DNA of 27,383 nucleotides from an uncultured Caulobacter sp. (lineage in GTDB: Bacteria > Pseudomonadota > Alphaproteobacteria > Caulobacterales > Caulobacteraceae), in the NCBI GenBank assembly GCA_937925635.1, contig CALALX010000063.1, positions 1-27,383 of the forward strand, in the 5' to 3' direction. The notes beneath the pieces are model-generated. The model searched no databases. It was not told the DNA's origin and was given only the letters and a program-made list of their open reading frames with translations. The translations under genes were made by a program, and so were the position numbers. Of the stretch, positions 9,591-16,930 are shown in pieces. The stretch's first letter is position 1, and every line of letters begins with the position of its first letter.

Positions 9591-10142
9591 TTATGGCTTC
9601 GTCACTGTGAAACGCGCCAGCTGCCGACGCGGGGCGTCCCAGTCCGGGTCCAGCTCCTGCGCCCGGCGATAGTCCAGCCAGGCCGACTTCGCGTCCATCA
9701 GGGACTCATGAACCAGGGCGCGGTTGTAGTAGGCCTTGGCCGGCTCATCGACGCCCAGCGCCAGGCCGCGATCGATCTCGGCCAGCGCCTCGACGTACGC
9801 GCGATCCGCCATCATCACCACGCCGCGGTTCACGAAGGCCTCGCCCAGGGTCGGCTCCAGGTCGACGGCCTTGTCGAGATCGGCGCGGGCGGCGACGTAG
9901 TCCTTCGCCCGGGTCAGCATGACGCCGCGGTTGACCAGCGTCCCGGCGCGGTCGCGGCGGTCGAGACTCTCTTCCTGCAGCGCACGGGTGCAGGTCTCGA
10001 TCGAGACGCGGTCGGCGCGCCCGGCGAAGGCCGCCTTCGAACAGTCGACGGCGATGTCGTTGCCGATCACCAGGACCGAGGCCGCGGCGGGCGTGACAGC
10101 GGCGGCCAGCGCCGCGGCGGCGACTAGGGTCAGCGCGCGCAT
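9591..10142 (-). CDS. Secreted TPR protein (tandem copy 2)
   Basis: A 183-residue exported protein: signal peptide MRALTLVAAAALAAAVTPAA, then a short Cys-containing region (DCSKAAFAG ... IETCTRAL; two Cys that could form a disulfide), then three to four tetratricopeptide repeats (GTLVNRGVMLTRAKDYVAA, GEAFVNRGVVMMADRAYVEA, AKAYYNRALVHESLMDAKSA), ending DWDAPRRQLARFTVTKP. It is a close tandem paralogue of the gene immediately upstream, with the same domain order, both Cys and the same repeat phase. Only three bases separate its ATG from the stop codon of that gene, so the two are probably translationally coupled. Function unknown; a periplasmic protein-binding role is likely from the fold. Confidence 0.82.
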   Translation of the reverse strand: MRALTLVAAAALAAAVTPAAASVLVIGNDIAVDCSKAAFAGRADRVSIETCTRALQEESLDRRDRAGTLVNRGVMLTRAKDYVAARADLDKAVDLEPTLGEAFVNRGVVMMADRAYVEALAEIDRGLALGVDEPAKAYYNRALVHESLMDAKSAWLDYRRAQELDPDWDAPRRQLARFTVTKP

Positions 10143-10145
10143 CGC

Positions 10146-10718
10146 CTATTCCGGATCGGCCCGCGAGACCGAGAACCGCGCCAGTTCGCGACGCGGCGCC
10201 TCCCAGTCGGGGCGCAGTTCGAGTGCCTTCTGGTAGTCGAGCCAGGCCGCCTTCATGTCGTCCAGGCCTTCCCAGGCCAGGGCGCGATTGAAGTAGGCCT
10301 TCTCCGGCTCGTCGGCGCCGAGGGCCAGGCCGCGGTCGATCTCGGTGACCCCCTCGGCGAAGCGGCGCTCGGCGACCAGGGCCGCGCCGCGGTTGACGAA
10401 GGCCTCGCCGAGCGCCGGCTCGATCTTCAGCGCCGAGTCGAAGTCGCGGCGGGCGTCCACGTAGGCCTTGCGCCGCAGCTGAATGACGCCGCGGTTGACG
10501 AAGGTGCCGGCCCGGTCGCGGCCGACCAGGGGCTGGGTCTCCAGCGCCTGATTGCACAGTTCGAGGGAGTCGCGATCGTCACGCCCCTCGATCGCCGCCC
10601 GGGAGCAGGCGTTGGCCATGCCGCCGCCGAGGACAAAGGCGGCGGGCGAGGCGGATCCCGCGCTCAGGGCGATCGACGCGGAAACGAGACCGAACGCGAA
10701 CACGGCCTTGGGGGACAT
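10146..10718 (-). CDS. Secreted TPR protein (tandem copy 1)
   Basis: A 190-residue exported TPR protein and the first gene of the five-gene run on this strand. The signal peptide is MSPKAVFAFGLVSASIALSA ending near ASPAA. The mature part has a Cys pair (ACSRAAIEG ... LELCNQAL) and three to four repeats (GTFVNRGVIQLRRKAYVDA, GEAFVNRGAALVAERRFAEG, EKAYFNRALAWEGLDDMKAA), ending PDWEAPRRELARFSVSRADPE. The ATG at 10718 has an excellent GGAGGAGAC ribosome site; the frame to 10763 lacks one. More than half of the aligned residues match the downstream paralogue by eye. Its promoter must lie in 10719-10790, inside or beside a decayed desulfhydrase gene. Confidence 0.82.
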   Translation of the reverse strand: MSPKAVFAFGLVSASIALSAGSASPAAFVLGGGMANACSRAAIEGRDDRDSLELCNQALETQPLVGRDRAGTFVNRGVIQLRRKAYVDARRDFDSALKIEPALGEAFVNRGAALVAERRFAEGVTEIDRGLALGADEPEKAYFNRALAWEGLDDMKAAWLDYQKALELRPDWEAPRRELARFSVSRADPE

Positions 10719-10780
10719 GGTGTCTCCTCCACCTGCGTGCTGGTAAGACGACCAGCATAGCACGACTCTCGCGCTCCGGA

Positions 10781-11020
10781 GACTGCGACTATGTCGGCGA
10801 GGGCTACGGCCTGATCGACCAGGCCGTTGTCGACGCCCTGACGCTGGCCGCCCGAACCGAGGGCCTCCTGCTCGACCCGGTCTATACGGGCAAGGCGATG
10901 AAGGGGCTGATCGCTCTGGCCAGACGGGGCGCCTTCGCGGGTCAGACCGTGGTCTTCCTGCACACTGGCGGCGCCCAGGGCCTGTTCGGCTATCACGGCG
11001 AGCTGGAAGGAATGCTGTGA
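10781..11020 (+). pseudogene. D-cysteine desulfhydrase, C-terminal remnant
   Basis: An open frame with no start codon encodes the last 79 or so residues of a pyridoxal-phosphate enzyme of the D-cysteine desulfhydrase / ACC deaminase family. It reads DCDYVGEGYGLIDQ, then EGLLLDPVYTGKAMKGLI, then VVFLHTGGAQGLFGYH, and stops at 11018-11020. These are the signature blocks at the end of E. coli DcyD-type proteins. The N-terminal three quarters, including the catalytic Lys, is absent; upstream is the promoter region of the minus-strand TPR gene. Reading frame and third-position G+C are still intact, so the truncation may be fairly recent. A functional short product is unlikely. This remnant occupies most of the 370-base gap at 10719-11088. 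Confidence 0.85.
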
Positions 11021-11088
11021 TGAAGACCGACGGTTGCAGGCGCGGCCGTCGCGTGGATACCCTCCCCTAAATCGGGGGATTTGATTTC

Positions 11089-12828
11089 GTGACTTTCAAG
11101 ACGATGGCGACCGCCTGTCTCGGCGGTCTCGCCCTGTTCGCCGCGGCGGGCCCGGCGACGGCGCAGAACGGCATGTCGACGTTCAGCAACTGCGACGGAT
11201 ACGGCATGCCCGCGTCCGGCGGCGACGGGATGACCGAGTACGCCAACGTCTGGGGGATCTTCAATCCGCCCGGCTACGGGACGACGGCGCGCACCACCGC
11301 CAACTATGGCGACGCCGCCCTGGGACAGTGCGACGCCGCACTGTCGGACGCGAAACTCAAGCCCGAGTTCTGGATGCGGCGCGTCAACCTCCTGCGCGCG
11401 CGGGCGCTCCACAATCTCGAGCGTGGCGACCCCGCTGCCGCCCTGATCGACCTCGACCGGGCCGCGGCCGCGGTCCAGGTTCCAGGCGACCCCTTCTATT
11501 CACGCAGTCTCGGCCTGAGCCTCGACCTGACCCGCGCCTATGCCCTGCGCCAGCAGGGCAATGCCGAGGACTCCGCCCGCATCGCCATGGCCGCGTGGTC
11601 GAAGCGACCCTATACGCGGAGTCTGGCGGTCGGCGGCCTTTTCGTGATCGGCGAGGGCAGCCAGCGTCCTGAAGCCGAAGCGATGCGCCAGGCGGTCAGT
11701 CGATTCCAGCCCAGCGCGAACACCCGGATCTACGTGGACCTGATCGAGCAGCGCCGCTGGAACGAGGCGATTGGGCTCTATCCCCAGATCCGTCCTCCCC
11801 TGAGCCAGAAGCGGGTCAACGGCTACGGCGGCGCGTACGACCTGCGGTACGCCGACAGCTACAAGGACGGCATGTTCCGGATCACCTATGCCGGCACCCA
11901 TGCCTACGCCCTCGCCGCGACGGGCCGCTACGCCGATGCGCGCGCCGCCCTGGAGCACGCGCGGGTCACCCTGAACTGGGCCGTGGAAACGCCCCAGGCT
12001 CCGCAACCTCGCAAGCCGGGGGGCAAGGTCCCGAAGGACCGGCTCGCCGAACACGAAAGAGAGGTCGCCCGGCGACAGCGGCTTGAGCGCGACGGACGAA
12101 AGCTGCTCGAGGTCTGGACCACCTTCGTGGAGCAGCGAATCCTCGTCGGCGAGGGGAAAATCGAGGAGGTCTTCTTGAGCCTTGGCCGCCAGGCCGTGCC
12201 GCAAGATGAACTGGGTGTGGAGTTCATCGACGCCCTCCTCGCCAAGCTGCCCCCTGCGGAGACGGCCGCGATCGACGGGCTGAAGGCGCTGCGCGCGAGG
12301 ATTGACCAGCCCCCTTCCGCCGAACGGACGACGCCGGAGGACAGTATCAAGGCCCTGTTTGACTACCTGCCGGATCCCGAGACCAGCGCCCGACTACCCC
12401 GATACAAGAAGTCGGCGGTCCTGTTCGGATCGGTCGACGGCTTCACGGTCACGCCGCGTGATCGCCCGATGATCGGCGAAGCGGAGACCGTCAGCATCCG
12501 CTTCCGCGGCGTGGCCGCTCCGGCGGTCGTTGTCGAGGAAATGGCCATCCTCAAGGCCGCCGATCTGGCGCGCGAGAAGGGCGTGACCGGCTTCGTGATT
12601 CTTGACCGCGACGATGTCTCGCACAGCGTGACCTCGACCTACTACGGCGTGCCGTTGCGCACCGACCCGAACGGCTACGAGACGACGCTCACCGTGGCTC
12701 TGGTCGATCTCGCCAAGCCGGCGGCGCCCTTCGACGGCGCGACGTGGCGCATCATCGACGCCAACGCCGTCTACGACGCCCTTTCGCCGATCTACATCCG
12801 GCCAGAGACGAGGCGCGGCAAGTCATGA
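11089..12828 (+). CDS. Large secreted protein with TPR-like helices, unknown
   Basis: A 579-residue exported protein. The GTG at 11089 is chosen because GGGGGA lies 8 bases upstream and it yields a signal peptide (MTFKTMATACLGGLALFAAA, cleavage after ATA); an ATG at 11104 has no ribosome site. The mature N-terminus has Cys residues (NCDGYGMP, GQCDAAL). Residues about 85-330 are helix-rich and TPR-like (RARALHNLERGDPAAALIDL, GTHAYALAATGRYADARAAL). A C-terminal beta-rich domain follows from about residue 430 (AVLFGSVDGFTVTPRDRP through TYYGVPLRTDPNGYETTLTV). I do not recognise the family. Its stop overlaps the start of the racemase gene (ATGA), so the two are coupled. The role may be periplasmic or surface-associated. 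Confidence 0.75.
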   Translation: MTFKTMATACLGGLALFAAAGPATAQNGMSTFSNCDGYGMPASGGDGMTEYANVWGIFNPPGYGTTARTTANYGDAALGQCDAALSDAKLKPEFWMRRVNLLRARALHNLERGDPAAALIDLDRAAAAVQVPGDPFYSRSLGLSLDLTRAYALRQQGNAEDSARIAMAAWSKRPYTRSLAVGGLFVIGEGSQRPEAEAMRQAVSRFQPSANTRIYVDLIEQRRWNEAIGLYPQIRPPLSQKRVNGYGGAYDLRYADSYKDGMFRITYAGTHAYALAATGRYADARAALEHARVTLNWAVETPQAPQPRKPGGKVPKDRLAEHEREVARRQRLERDGRKLLEVWTTFVEQRILVGEGKIEEVFLSLGRQAVPQDELGVEFIDALLAKLPPAETAAIDGLKALRARIDQPPSAERTTPEDSIKALFDYLPDPETSARLPRYKKSAVLFGSVDGFTVTPRDRPMIGEAETVSIRFRGVAAPAVVVEEMAILKAADLAREKGVTGFVILDRDDVSHSVTSTYYGVPLRTDPNGYETTLTVALVDLAKPAAPFDGATWRIIDANAVYDALSPIYIRPETRRGKS

Positions 12829-13493
12829 AGACCCTCGGCGTTCTGGGCGGCATGGGGCCGGCCGCGACCCTCGACTTCCTGGCCAAACTTCAGGCAGCGA
12901 CGCCGGCGGCGCGCGACCAGGATCACCTGCGGGTGCTGGTCGACATCAATCCGCAGGTCCCCGATCGGAACGATGGCGACGACTCGCCGGGTCCGGTGCT
13001 GGCCGACATGGCCGTGCGACTGCGCGACGGCGGGGCCCAGGTGCTGGCCATCGCCTGCAACACGGCGCACGCCTACGACGAGGAGGTGCGGACCGCCTCG
13101 GAGCTGCCGCTGGTCGACATGATCGAGGCCGCCTGCCAGGCCGCGCGGATCGGCGGCGCGCGAAAGGTCGGGGTCCTGGCCACCGGGCTGGCGATCGGTC
13201 TCTACACGGATCGTCTCACCGGCATGGGTCTGGAGCCGGTGCTGCCGTCGAAGGCCAAGCAGGAATGGTTCATGAGCCTGCTCTATCGCATCAAGGCCGG
13301 CGACACCGGCGAGGAGGTCGAGGCCGAGATGGCGGCGATCGCCTACGCCCTGGCCGAGGACGGCGCCGACGCGGTCATCGCTGGCTGCACCGAGGTTCCG
13401 CTGGTGCTCGACAGCGACGCCCTGGAGATTCCGATCATCGACGCCGGCCAGGTGCTGGCGGAGCGCTGCGTGGCGGTCTGTTCGAAGGCCTAG
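12825..13493 (+). CDS. Aspartate/glutamate racemase family protein
   Basis: A 222-residue cofactor-independent amino-acid racemase. The family start KTLGVLGGMGPAATLDFLAK is present, as are both catalytic Cys in conserved settings: C78 in AIACNTAH and C188 in IAGCTEVPLVL. Having both Cys argues for racemase activity rather than a one-Cys hydantoinase or decarboxylase relative. Substrate (Asp, Glu or broad) cannot be read from sequence. The ATG at 12825 overlaps the preceding stop as ATGA; the longer open frame to 12744 reads into that gene in another frame and is rejected. D-amino acids made here could enter peptidoglycan or be released. Confidence 0.9.
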   Translation: MKTLGVLGGMGPAATLDFLAKLQAATPAARDQDHLRVLVDINPQVPDRNDGDDSPGPVLADMAVRLRDGGAQVLAIACNTAHAYDEEVRTASELPLVDMIEAACQAARIGGARKVGVLATGLAIGLYTDRLTGMGLEPVLPSKAKQEWFMSLLYRIKAGDTGEEVEAEMAAIAYALAEDGADAVIAGCTEVPLVLDSDALEIPIIDAGQVLAERCVAVCSKA

Positions 13494-13638
13494 CCGGAGC
13501 CGTCACGCCTCGCGGACGTGAGCGAGCCTTGTTTCGAGCGCTCCGAGGCGCTGCGACCCCCACTTTCTGAGCATGCCCCGAACCACGGGGCCTCTAGGTT
13601 GGACGCGATCACTCGTTCCAACTTGGAGGACTAAAGCC

Positions 13639-14118
13639 TTGAAAAAGCTCCTGATCGCCGGGCTCGCGCTCGGCATGGCCGGACTCGCCGCCGCCCCCGC
13701 GCTGGCCAAGCCCTATCCCGCCGGCGGCGTCACCGCTGAAGATGTCGCCGCCGTCCTGCGCGCCAAGGGCCTGCGCGCCGAGATCACCACCGACGGCGCC
13801 GGCGATCCGCTGGTCAAGAGCGCCTCGGAGCGCGTGAACTGGTCGGTCTACTTCTACAACTGCAAGTCCGGTCGCTGCGCCAGCATTCAGTTCTCGGCGG
13901 GCTTCGACCTCGACCGCGGCATCACCTACGCCAAGGCCAACGAGTGGAACTTCACCAAGCGCTTCAGCCGCGCGGCTCTGGACGACGAGATGGACCCCTA
14001 CGTCCGCTACGACGTCGACGCCGAGAAGGGCTTCAGCACCGAGGCCATGGAACTGGCCGTCGACACCTGGCTGCTCGTTCTGCCCGGCTTCGTCGACTTC
14101 ATCGGCTACGAACCCTAG
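13639..14118 (+). CDS. Secreted YbjN-domain protein
   Basis: A 159-residue exported protein with a YbjN-type domain. It starts at a TTG (13639) with a strong GGAGGA site 8 bases upstream; the ATG at 13573 in the same frame lies before that site and would bury the signal peptide MKKLLIAGLALGMAGLAAAP (cleavage near ALA-K). The mature part follows the YbjN fold pattern: VTAEDVAAVLRAKGLRAEIT, then NWSVYFYNCKSGRCASIQFS with a Cys pair, then NEWNFTKRFSRAALDD and YVRYDVDAEKGFS. YbjN proteins resemble type III secretion chaperone folds and affect stress traits in enterobacteria; the role here is unknown. The leader carries two small hairpins (13575-13591, and GTTGGA/TCCAAC at 13598-13622). Confidence 0.85.
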   Translation: MKKLLIAGLALGMAGLAAAPALAKPYPAGGVTAEDVAAVLRAKGLRAEITTDGAGDPLVKSASERVNWSVYFYNCKSGRCASIQFSAGFDLDRGITYAKANEWNFTKRFSRAALDDEMDPYVRYDVDAEKGFSTEAMELAVDTWLLVLPGFVDFIGYEP

Positions 14119-14141
14119 CCGATCCTCGAGCTTGACCGACG

Positions 14142-14171
14142 CGGCGGTCCGGACAGGCGTCCGGGCCGCCG
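14142..14171 (+). terminator. Intrinsic terminator after the YbjN gene
   Basis: CGGCGGTCCGGAC (14142-14154) pairs with GTCCGGGCCGCCG (14159-14171), 13 pairs including one wobble, loop AGGC, followed by TTGTCCTTT. It lies in the convergent gap and is positioned 24 bases after the YbjN stop codon; it may also serve the minus-strand symporter gene. Confidence 0.65.
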
Positions 14172-14178
14172 TTGTCCT

Positions 14179-15588
14179 TTAAGGGACGTCCGAGAGGATT
14201 CCGTCCCGCTCGTCCAGGCGTCGGCGGATTTCGGCGTGGGTCGCCGCGTCGAGCTTGTGGCCAGAGATGATCAGGGCCGCGACCAGGCCGAGCGCGGCAG
14301 GGATCAGGGCGAAGGTCATCTCCAGGGCGGTCAGCGCGCCGGACGTGTTGTCGGGCCCAAGGTCGGAGTGGAAGCCGGCCCAGGTCAGCATGACCCCGGC
14401 CAGGGCGACGGCGGAAGCCGAGCCGATCTTGACCGTGCCACTGAGCAGTCCGAACAGCAGGCCAGAGCGGTCGACGCCGCTCTCCAGCCGCTCCTGGTCG
14501 GCGACGTCCGCCATCATGGCGCGCAGGAGGATGGACCCGGCCGTGAACGGAATGCCGGCCAGGGTCATGGTCACCACGCTCCACCAGATGCCGTGCGGCG
14601 CTATGACGACCGACGCCTGGGCCACGGCGTAGGCCACGGCGGCCACGGCGAGCGCCTTGTGCTTGCTCATCCGGTGTGAGAGCCAGGACCAGAATGGCGC
14701 CGCCGCCAGGCCGCCGACAAAGTAGAGCAGCAGCAGCTTGCCGGCGTCCGCGCGCTCATAGCCTCTGAGGGCGAAGAAGTAGTCGAAGAACAGGGTGCCC
14801 GCCAGGACCGGGCCGGTGCCCAGCACGATGTCGGTGGCGATGATGCGAAGCACGGAGCCGCGCTTGAGCAGCGACAGATACTGCCGCCAGTGCGGCGGGT
14901 GGTGATTGGCCTGGGGCGGCGGCTCGCGGACGACCAGCAGCGCGATCGCCACGGTCACCGGCAGGGAGAGCATCACCAGCCAGCCGATGGCCTGAACGCC
15001 GGCCACATGGTCCAGCCCGAACAGGCCGGCCGCCAGCGGCGGCATGCCCAGCGCCAGCAGGATGCCGACGACATTGAACGCCTGCAGCCAGGCGTAGACC
15101 CGTGACCGCTCCCGGTAGTCGGGCGCGATCCGGGCCGCCCAGGCGATGTGCGCCATCGAGGCCATGGACTGGCCGACGAAGCCGACCACAAGCCAGAAGA
15201 GGATCTGGCCGCCGGTGACGCCCGCCTCGGCCATGAACAGCATCCAGACCGCCAGCACGGCCATCGGCAGGCCGGCGACCAGCCAGGGCCGGAAACGGCC
15301 GAACCGCGAACGGGTCTTGTCGATCAGAAAGCCGAGCGTCGGGTCCAGCCAGAGGTCGAAAAGCCGCACGGCGGAGAAGGCGAAGGCGATGGCGGCCCAG
15401 CTCAGGCCGAGATCACGCGCGTAGTAGTTGGGCAGATAGACGGTCACCGGCATCAGCATCGCCGCCACCGGGATGGACGGCGCCGCGAAGGCCGCCAGGC
15501 GCCAGGCGCTGATCCGACCGGCGACGGGCCGATTGACCGGCGTCGCCGTCACGGCGGGCGTCGCGCCCGCTTCCATTTCAACCGCCAC
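14179..15588 (-). CDS. GPH-family MFS sugar/cation symporter
   Basis: A 469-residue inner-membrane transporter with about twelve hydrophobic segments. The family features of glycoside-pentoside-hexuronide:cation symporters (MelB type) are visible: YLPNYYARDLGLSW near the first helices, then the FDLWLDPTLGFLIDKTRSRF loop and GRFRPWLVAG, corresponding to the Asp/Arg-rich D-P-x-x-G-x-x-x-D-x-T region that binds the coupling cation. It probably imports a glycoside or sugar acid with sodium or protons; the substrate is not evident. The GTG at 15588 is preferred because GGGGAGG lies 8 bases upstream; the ATG at 15576 is the alternative (465 residues). The C-terminus ends in a charged cytosolic tail (RRRLDERDGILSDVP). 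It is not part of an obvious sugar operon. Confidence 0.87.
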   Translation of the reverse strand: MAVEMEAGATPAVTATPVNRPVAGRISAWRLAAFAAPSIPVAAMLMPVTVYLPNYYARDLGLSWAAIAFAFSAVRLFDLWLDPTLGFLIDKTRSRFGRFRPWLVAGLPMAVLAVWMLFMAEAGVTGGQILFWLVVGFVGQSMASMAHIAWAARIAPDYRERSRVYAWLQAFNVVGILLALGMPPLAAGLFGLDHVAGVQAIGWLVMLSLPVTVAIALLVVREPPPQANHHPPHWRQYLSLLKRGSVLRIIATDIVLGTGPVLAGTLFFDYFFALRGYERADAGKLLLLYFVGGLAAAPFWSWLSHRMSKHKALAVAAVAYAVAQASVVIAPHGIWWSVVTMTLAGIPFTAGSILLRAMMADVADQERLESGVDRSGLLFGLLSGTVKIGSASAVALAGVMLTWAGFHSDLGPDNTSGALTALEMTFALIPAALGLVAALIISGHKLDAATHAEIRRRLDERDGILSDVP

Positions 15589-15669
15589 TCTGACCGCCTC
15601 CCCGCGGGCTCCCCCCTTTGCGGGGTGGAACGGTGATGGTCGGGGGTGAAACATCGTTCGACAAGGGGG

Positions 15670-15950
15670 AACGCGACGATCGCCAATCCCAAGCGCGAGA
15701 ATGCCCTCGAGAAGGCGGCGCGGCGCTGGACGGTCGAGCGCTGCCCCCACGCTTGAAGGCCTGGCGACACAAGCTGGCCTTGCAGGCCGGCAAGGACAGC
15801 TGGGAGATCGAGAACGTGCACGTCGCCGGCGTCGAAAATTCGAGGACCGCTCGGCCAGCTTCAATCCGTTCGTGCTGGCCTGCATTGAGCGCGTGCATGA
15901 GGCAGCGCCCCGCGCGGTCGCGCGCCTGGGCGCCGGTCGACGACTGGACC
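15670..15950 (+). pseudogene. Frameshifted coding remnant, family unknown
   Basis: The 361-base gap at 15589-15949 holds three successive open stretches in different plus-strand frames, each with the high G+C at third positions typical of real genes here. First ANPKRENALEKAARRWTVER (15682-15741), then LKAWRHKLALQAGKDSWEIE (from about 15753), then KFEDRSASFNPFVLACIERV (from about 15836). Each junction implies one lost base, so at least two frameshifts. No stretch has a plausible start and ribosome site. I do not recognise the ancestral protein. A sequencing error is possible but two independent ones close together are less likely in a finished assembly. Confidence 0.4.
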
Positions 15951-16465
15951 TAAGCGGCCAGCTTCTCCACCTTGGCGTTGAAGCGCATCCACGGCTTGGC
16001 GACGTCGATCAGCTTCTTGGGGCCTTCCGTAGCCGTATAGACCCAAGCGCCGAAACTCAGCAGGTCCGCGTAAGCAAACGTAAACACACCGGCCTGCTCC
16101 ACGTCTCCCGCGAGAATGGCCCGGTGATAGTCTTCCCGGGACCAGCCTGCTCCAATTGTGCCTGTGCTGCGCAGCGCGAAGAGCAACTCCTTGTAGACGC
16201 GCTGCTCAGGGCTGTGGACGCGCACGATGAAGGGATCGATCTCCGCCGGCGTTGCGGAGGCCCTGTAGGCCCGGAACAGCAGCTCGGTGACGGCGAGCGG
16301 TCCAGCGTAGTCGAAGAAGCGGGTGACGAGGACGAGCACGAACTGCTCGATCGTCTTGTCGTAGGCCCAGAACAGCGCTTCGGGAGAGAGGTCGAGCCGG
16401 CTCAGGGAGGCAAGGTATTCCGCCCCTGTGTCGTAGCGGGCTAGGCCAAGGTCATTCTGATCCAT
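15950..16465 (-). CDS. Uncharacterised 171-residue protein
   Basis: A 171-residue, largely helical cytosolic protein with no signal peptide. Features seen: an aromatic helix (EALFWAYDKTIEQFVLVLVT), an RFFDYAGPLAVTELLFRAYR segment, a middle EIDPFIVRVHSPEQRVYKEL block, and a C-terminal AYADLLSFGAWVYTATEGPK segment. I do not recognise the family. The ATG at 16465 has AAGGAG 7 bases upstream and overlaps the preceding HEPN-like gene by 25 bases, so the two genes form a coupled pair. Codon use is less G+C-extreme than the flanking genes, consistent with an acquired module. A toxin-antitoxin, nucleic-acid or immunity role is possible but not shown. Confidence 0.75.
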   Translation of the reverse strand: MDQNDLGLARYDTGAEYLASLSRLDLSPEALFWAYDKTIEQFVLVLVTRFFDYAGPLAVTELLFRAYRASATPAEIDPFIVRVHSPEQRVYKELLFALRSTGTIGAGWSREDYHRAILAGDVEQAGVFTFAYADLLSFGAWVYTATEGPKKLIDVAKPWMRFNAKVEKLAA

Positions 16466-16887
16466 GTCACCGCTCCTTTCTCGCCAAAAGCCGCCTCCAC
16501 CCAGGCCTTGGCCACCTTTCTGGGCATGGGCTTGGGATCATACCCCTGATTGCGGTCCCAATCCAAAACGACCTTCCAAGAGGCGGCCCGCGGGTCCCGT
16601 GCCGAAAGTTGAACATCCGCCAGGACCAGCAGGTCGCGCAGGCTATGCGTGTACAGGTCTGGCCGCAGGTCCCGCGTTGGCCATCCATTGAGGCCGTGGC
16701 GCCTCATGATCAGCGCCTTCAGCGCGCACTCCGTCCCAAGCCCCACATGGAAAAGCGCTTCGCCGGCCGCGACCTTGTCGTCGGACAACAGCTTGGCGGA
16801 GACCGCATGCGCGCGGGCCTTCTGGAGCCATTCTTCGACTGACTGCGGATCGGCCACCCGGAGATCGTAGACCCACAGTCGCGCCAA
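16441..16887 (-). CDS. HEPN-like domain protein
   Basis: A 148-residue protein whose N-terminal two thirds resembles HEPN domains: helix VEEWLQKARAHAVSAKLLSD, then ALFHVGLGTECALKALIM (compare the A-FHA-QAAEKALKALL helix of HEPN proteins), then YTHSLRDLLVLADV (the TH-L-L element). A possible R-x5-H (RPDLYTH) exists but sits at the TH-L element, so I do not claim the catalytic RNase motif. The only start giving the full domain is a TTG at 16887 with a weak ribosome site; a GTG ten codons later is an alternative. It follows an AT-rich tract and overlaps the 171-residue gene. HEPN proteins often work with a partner in toxin-antitoxin or defence settings. Confidence 0.65.
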   Translation of the reverse strand: MARLWVYDLRVADPQSVEEWLQKARAHAVSAKLLSDDKVAAGEALFHVGLGTECALKALIMRRHGLNGWPTRDLRPDLYTHSLRDLLVLADVQLSARDPRAASWKVVLDWDRNQGYDPKPMPRKVAKAWVEAAFGEKGAVTWIRMTLA

Positions 16888-16930
16888 TACAATCTAACCG
16901 CTCATATATATATAATGCGCCTTATGCTAT
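16888..16930. other. AT-rich tract between dioxygenase and HEPN-like gene
   Basis: A 40-base island of low G+C, including (TA)5-type sequence at 16904-16915, lies between the end of the TauD-family gene and the TTG start of the HEPN-like gene. It contrasts sharply with the rest of the window. It may hold the promoter of the HEPN-like pair (several TATAAT-like hexamers, no convincing -35) or mark an insertion boundary. Confidence 0.5.

Noticed and set aside
16441..16887. Catalytic HEPN RNase motif R-x4-6-H
   Set aside because: RPDLYTH fits the loose pattern but lies at the TH-L-L element, not in the usual catalytic helix, so RNase activity is not claimed.
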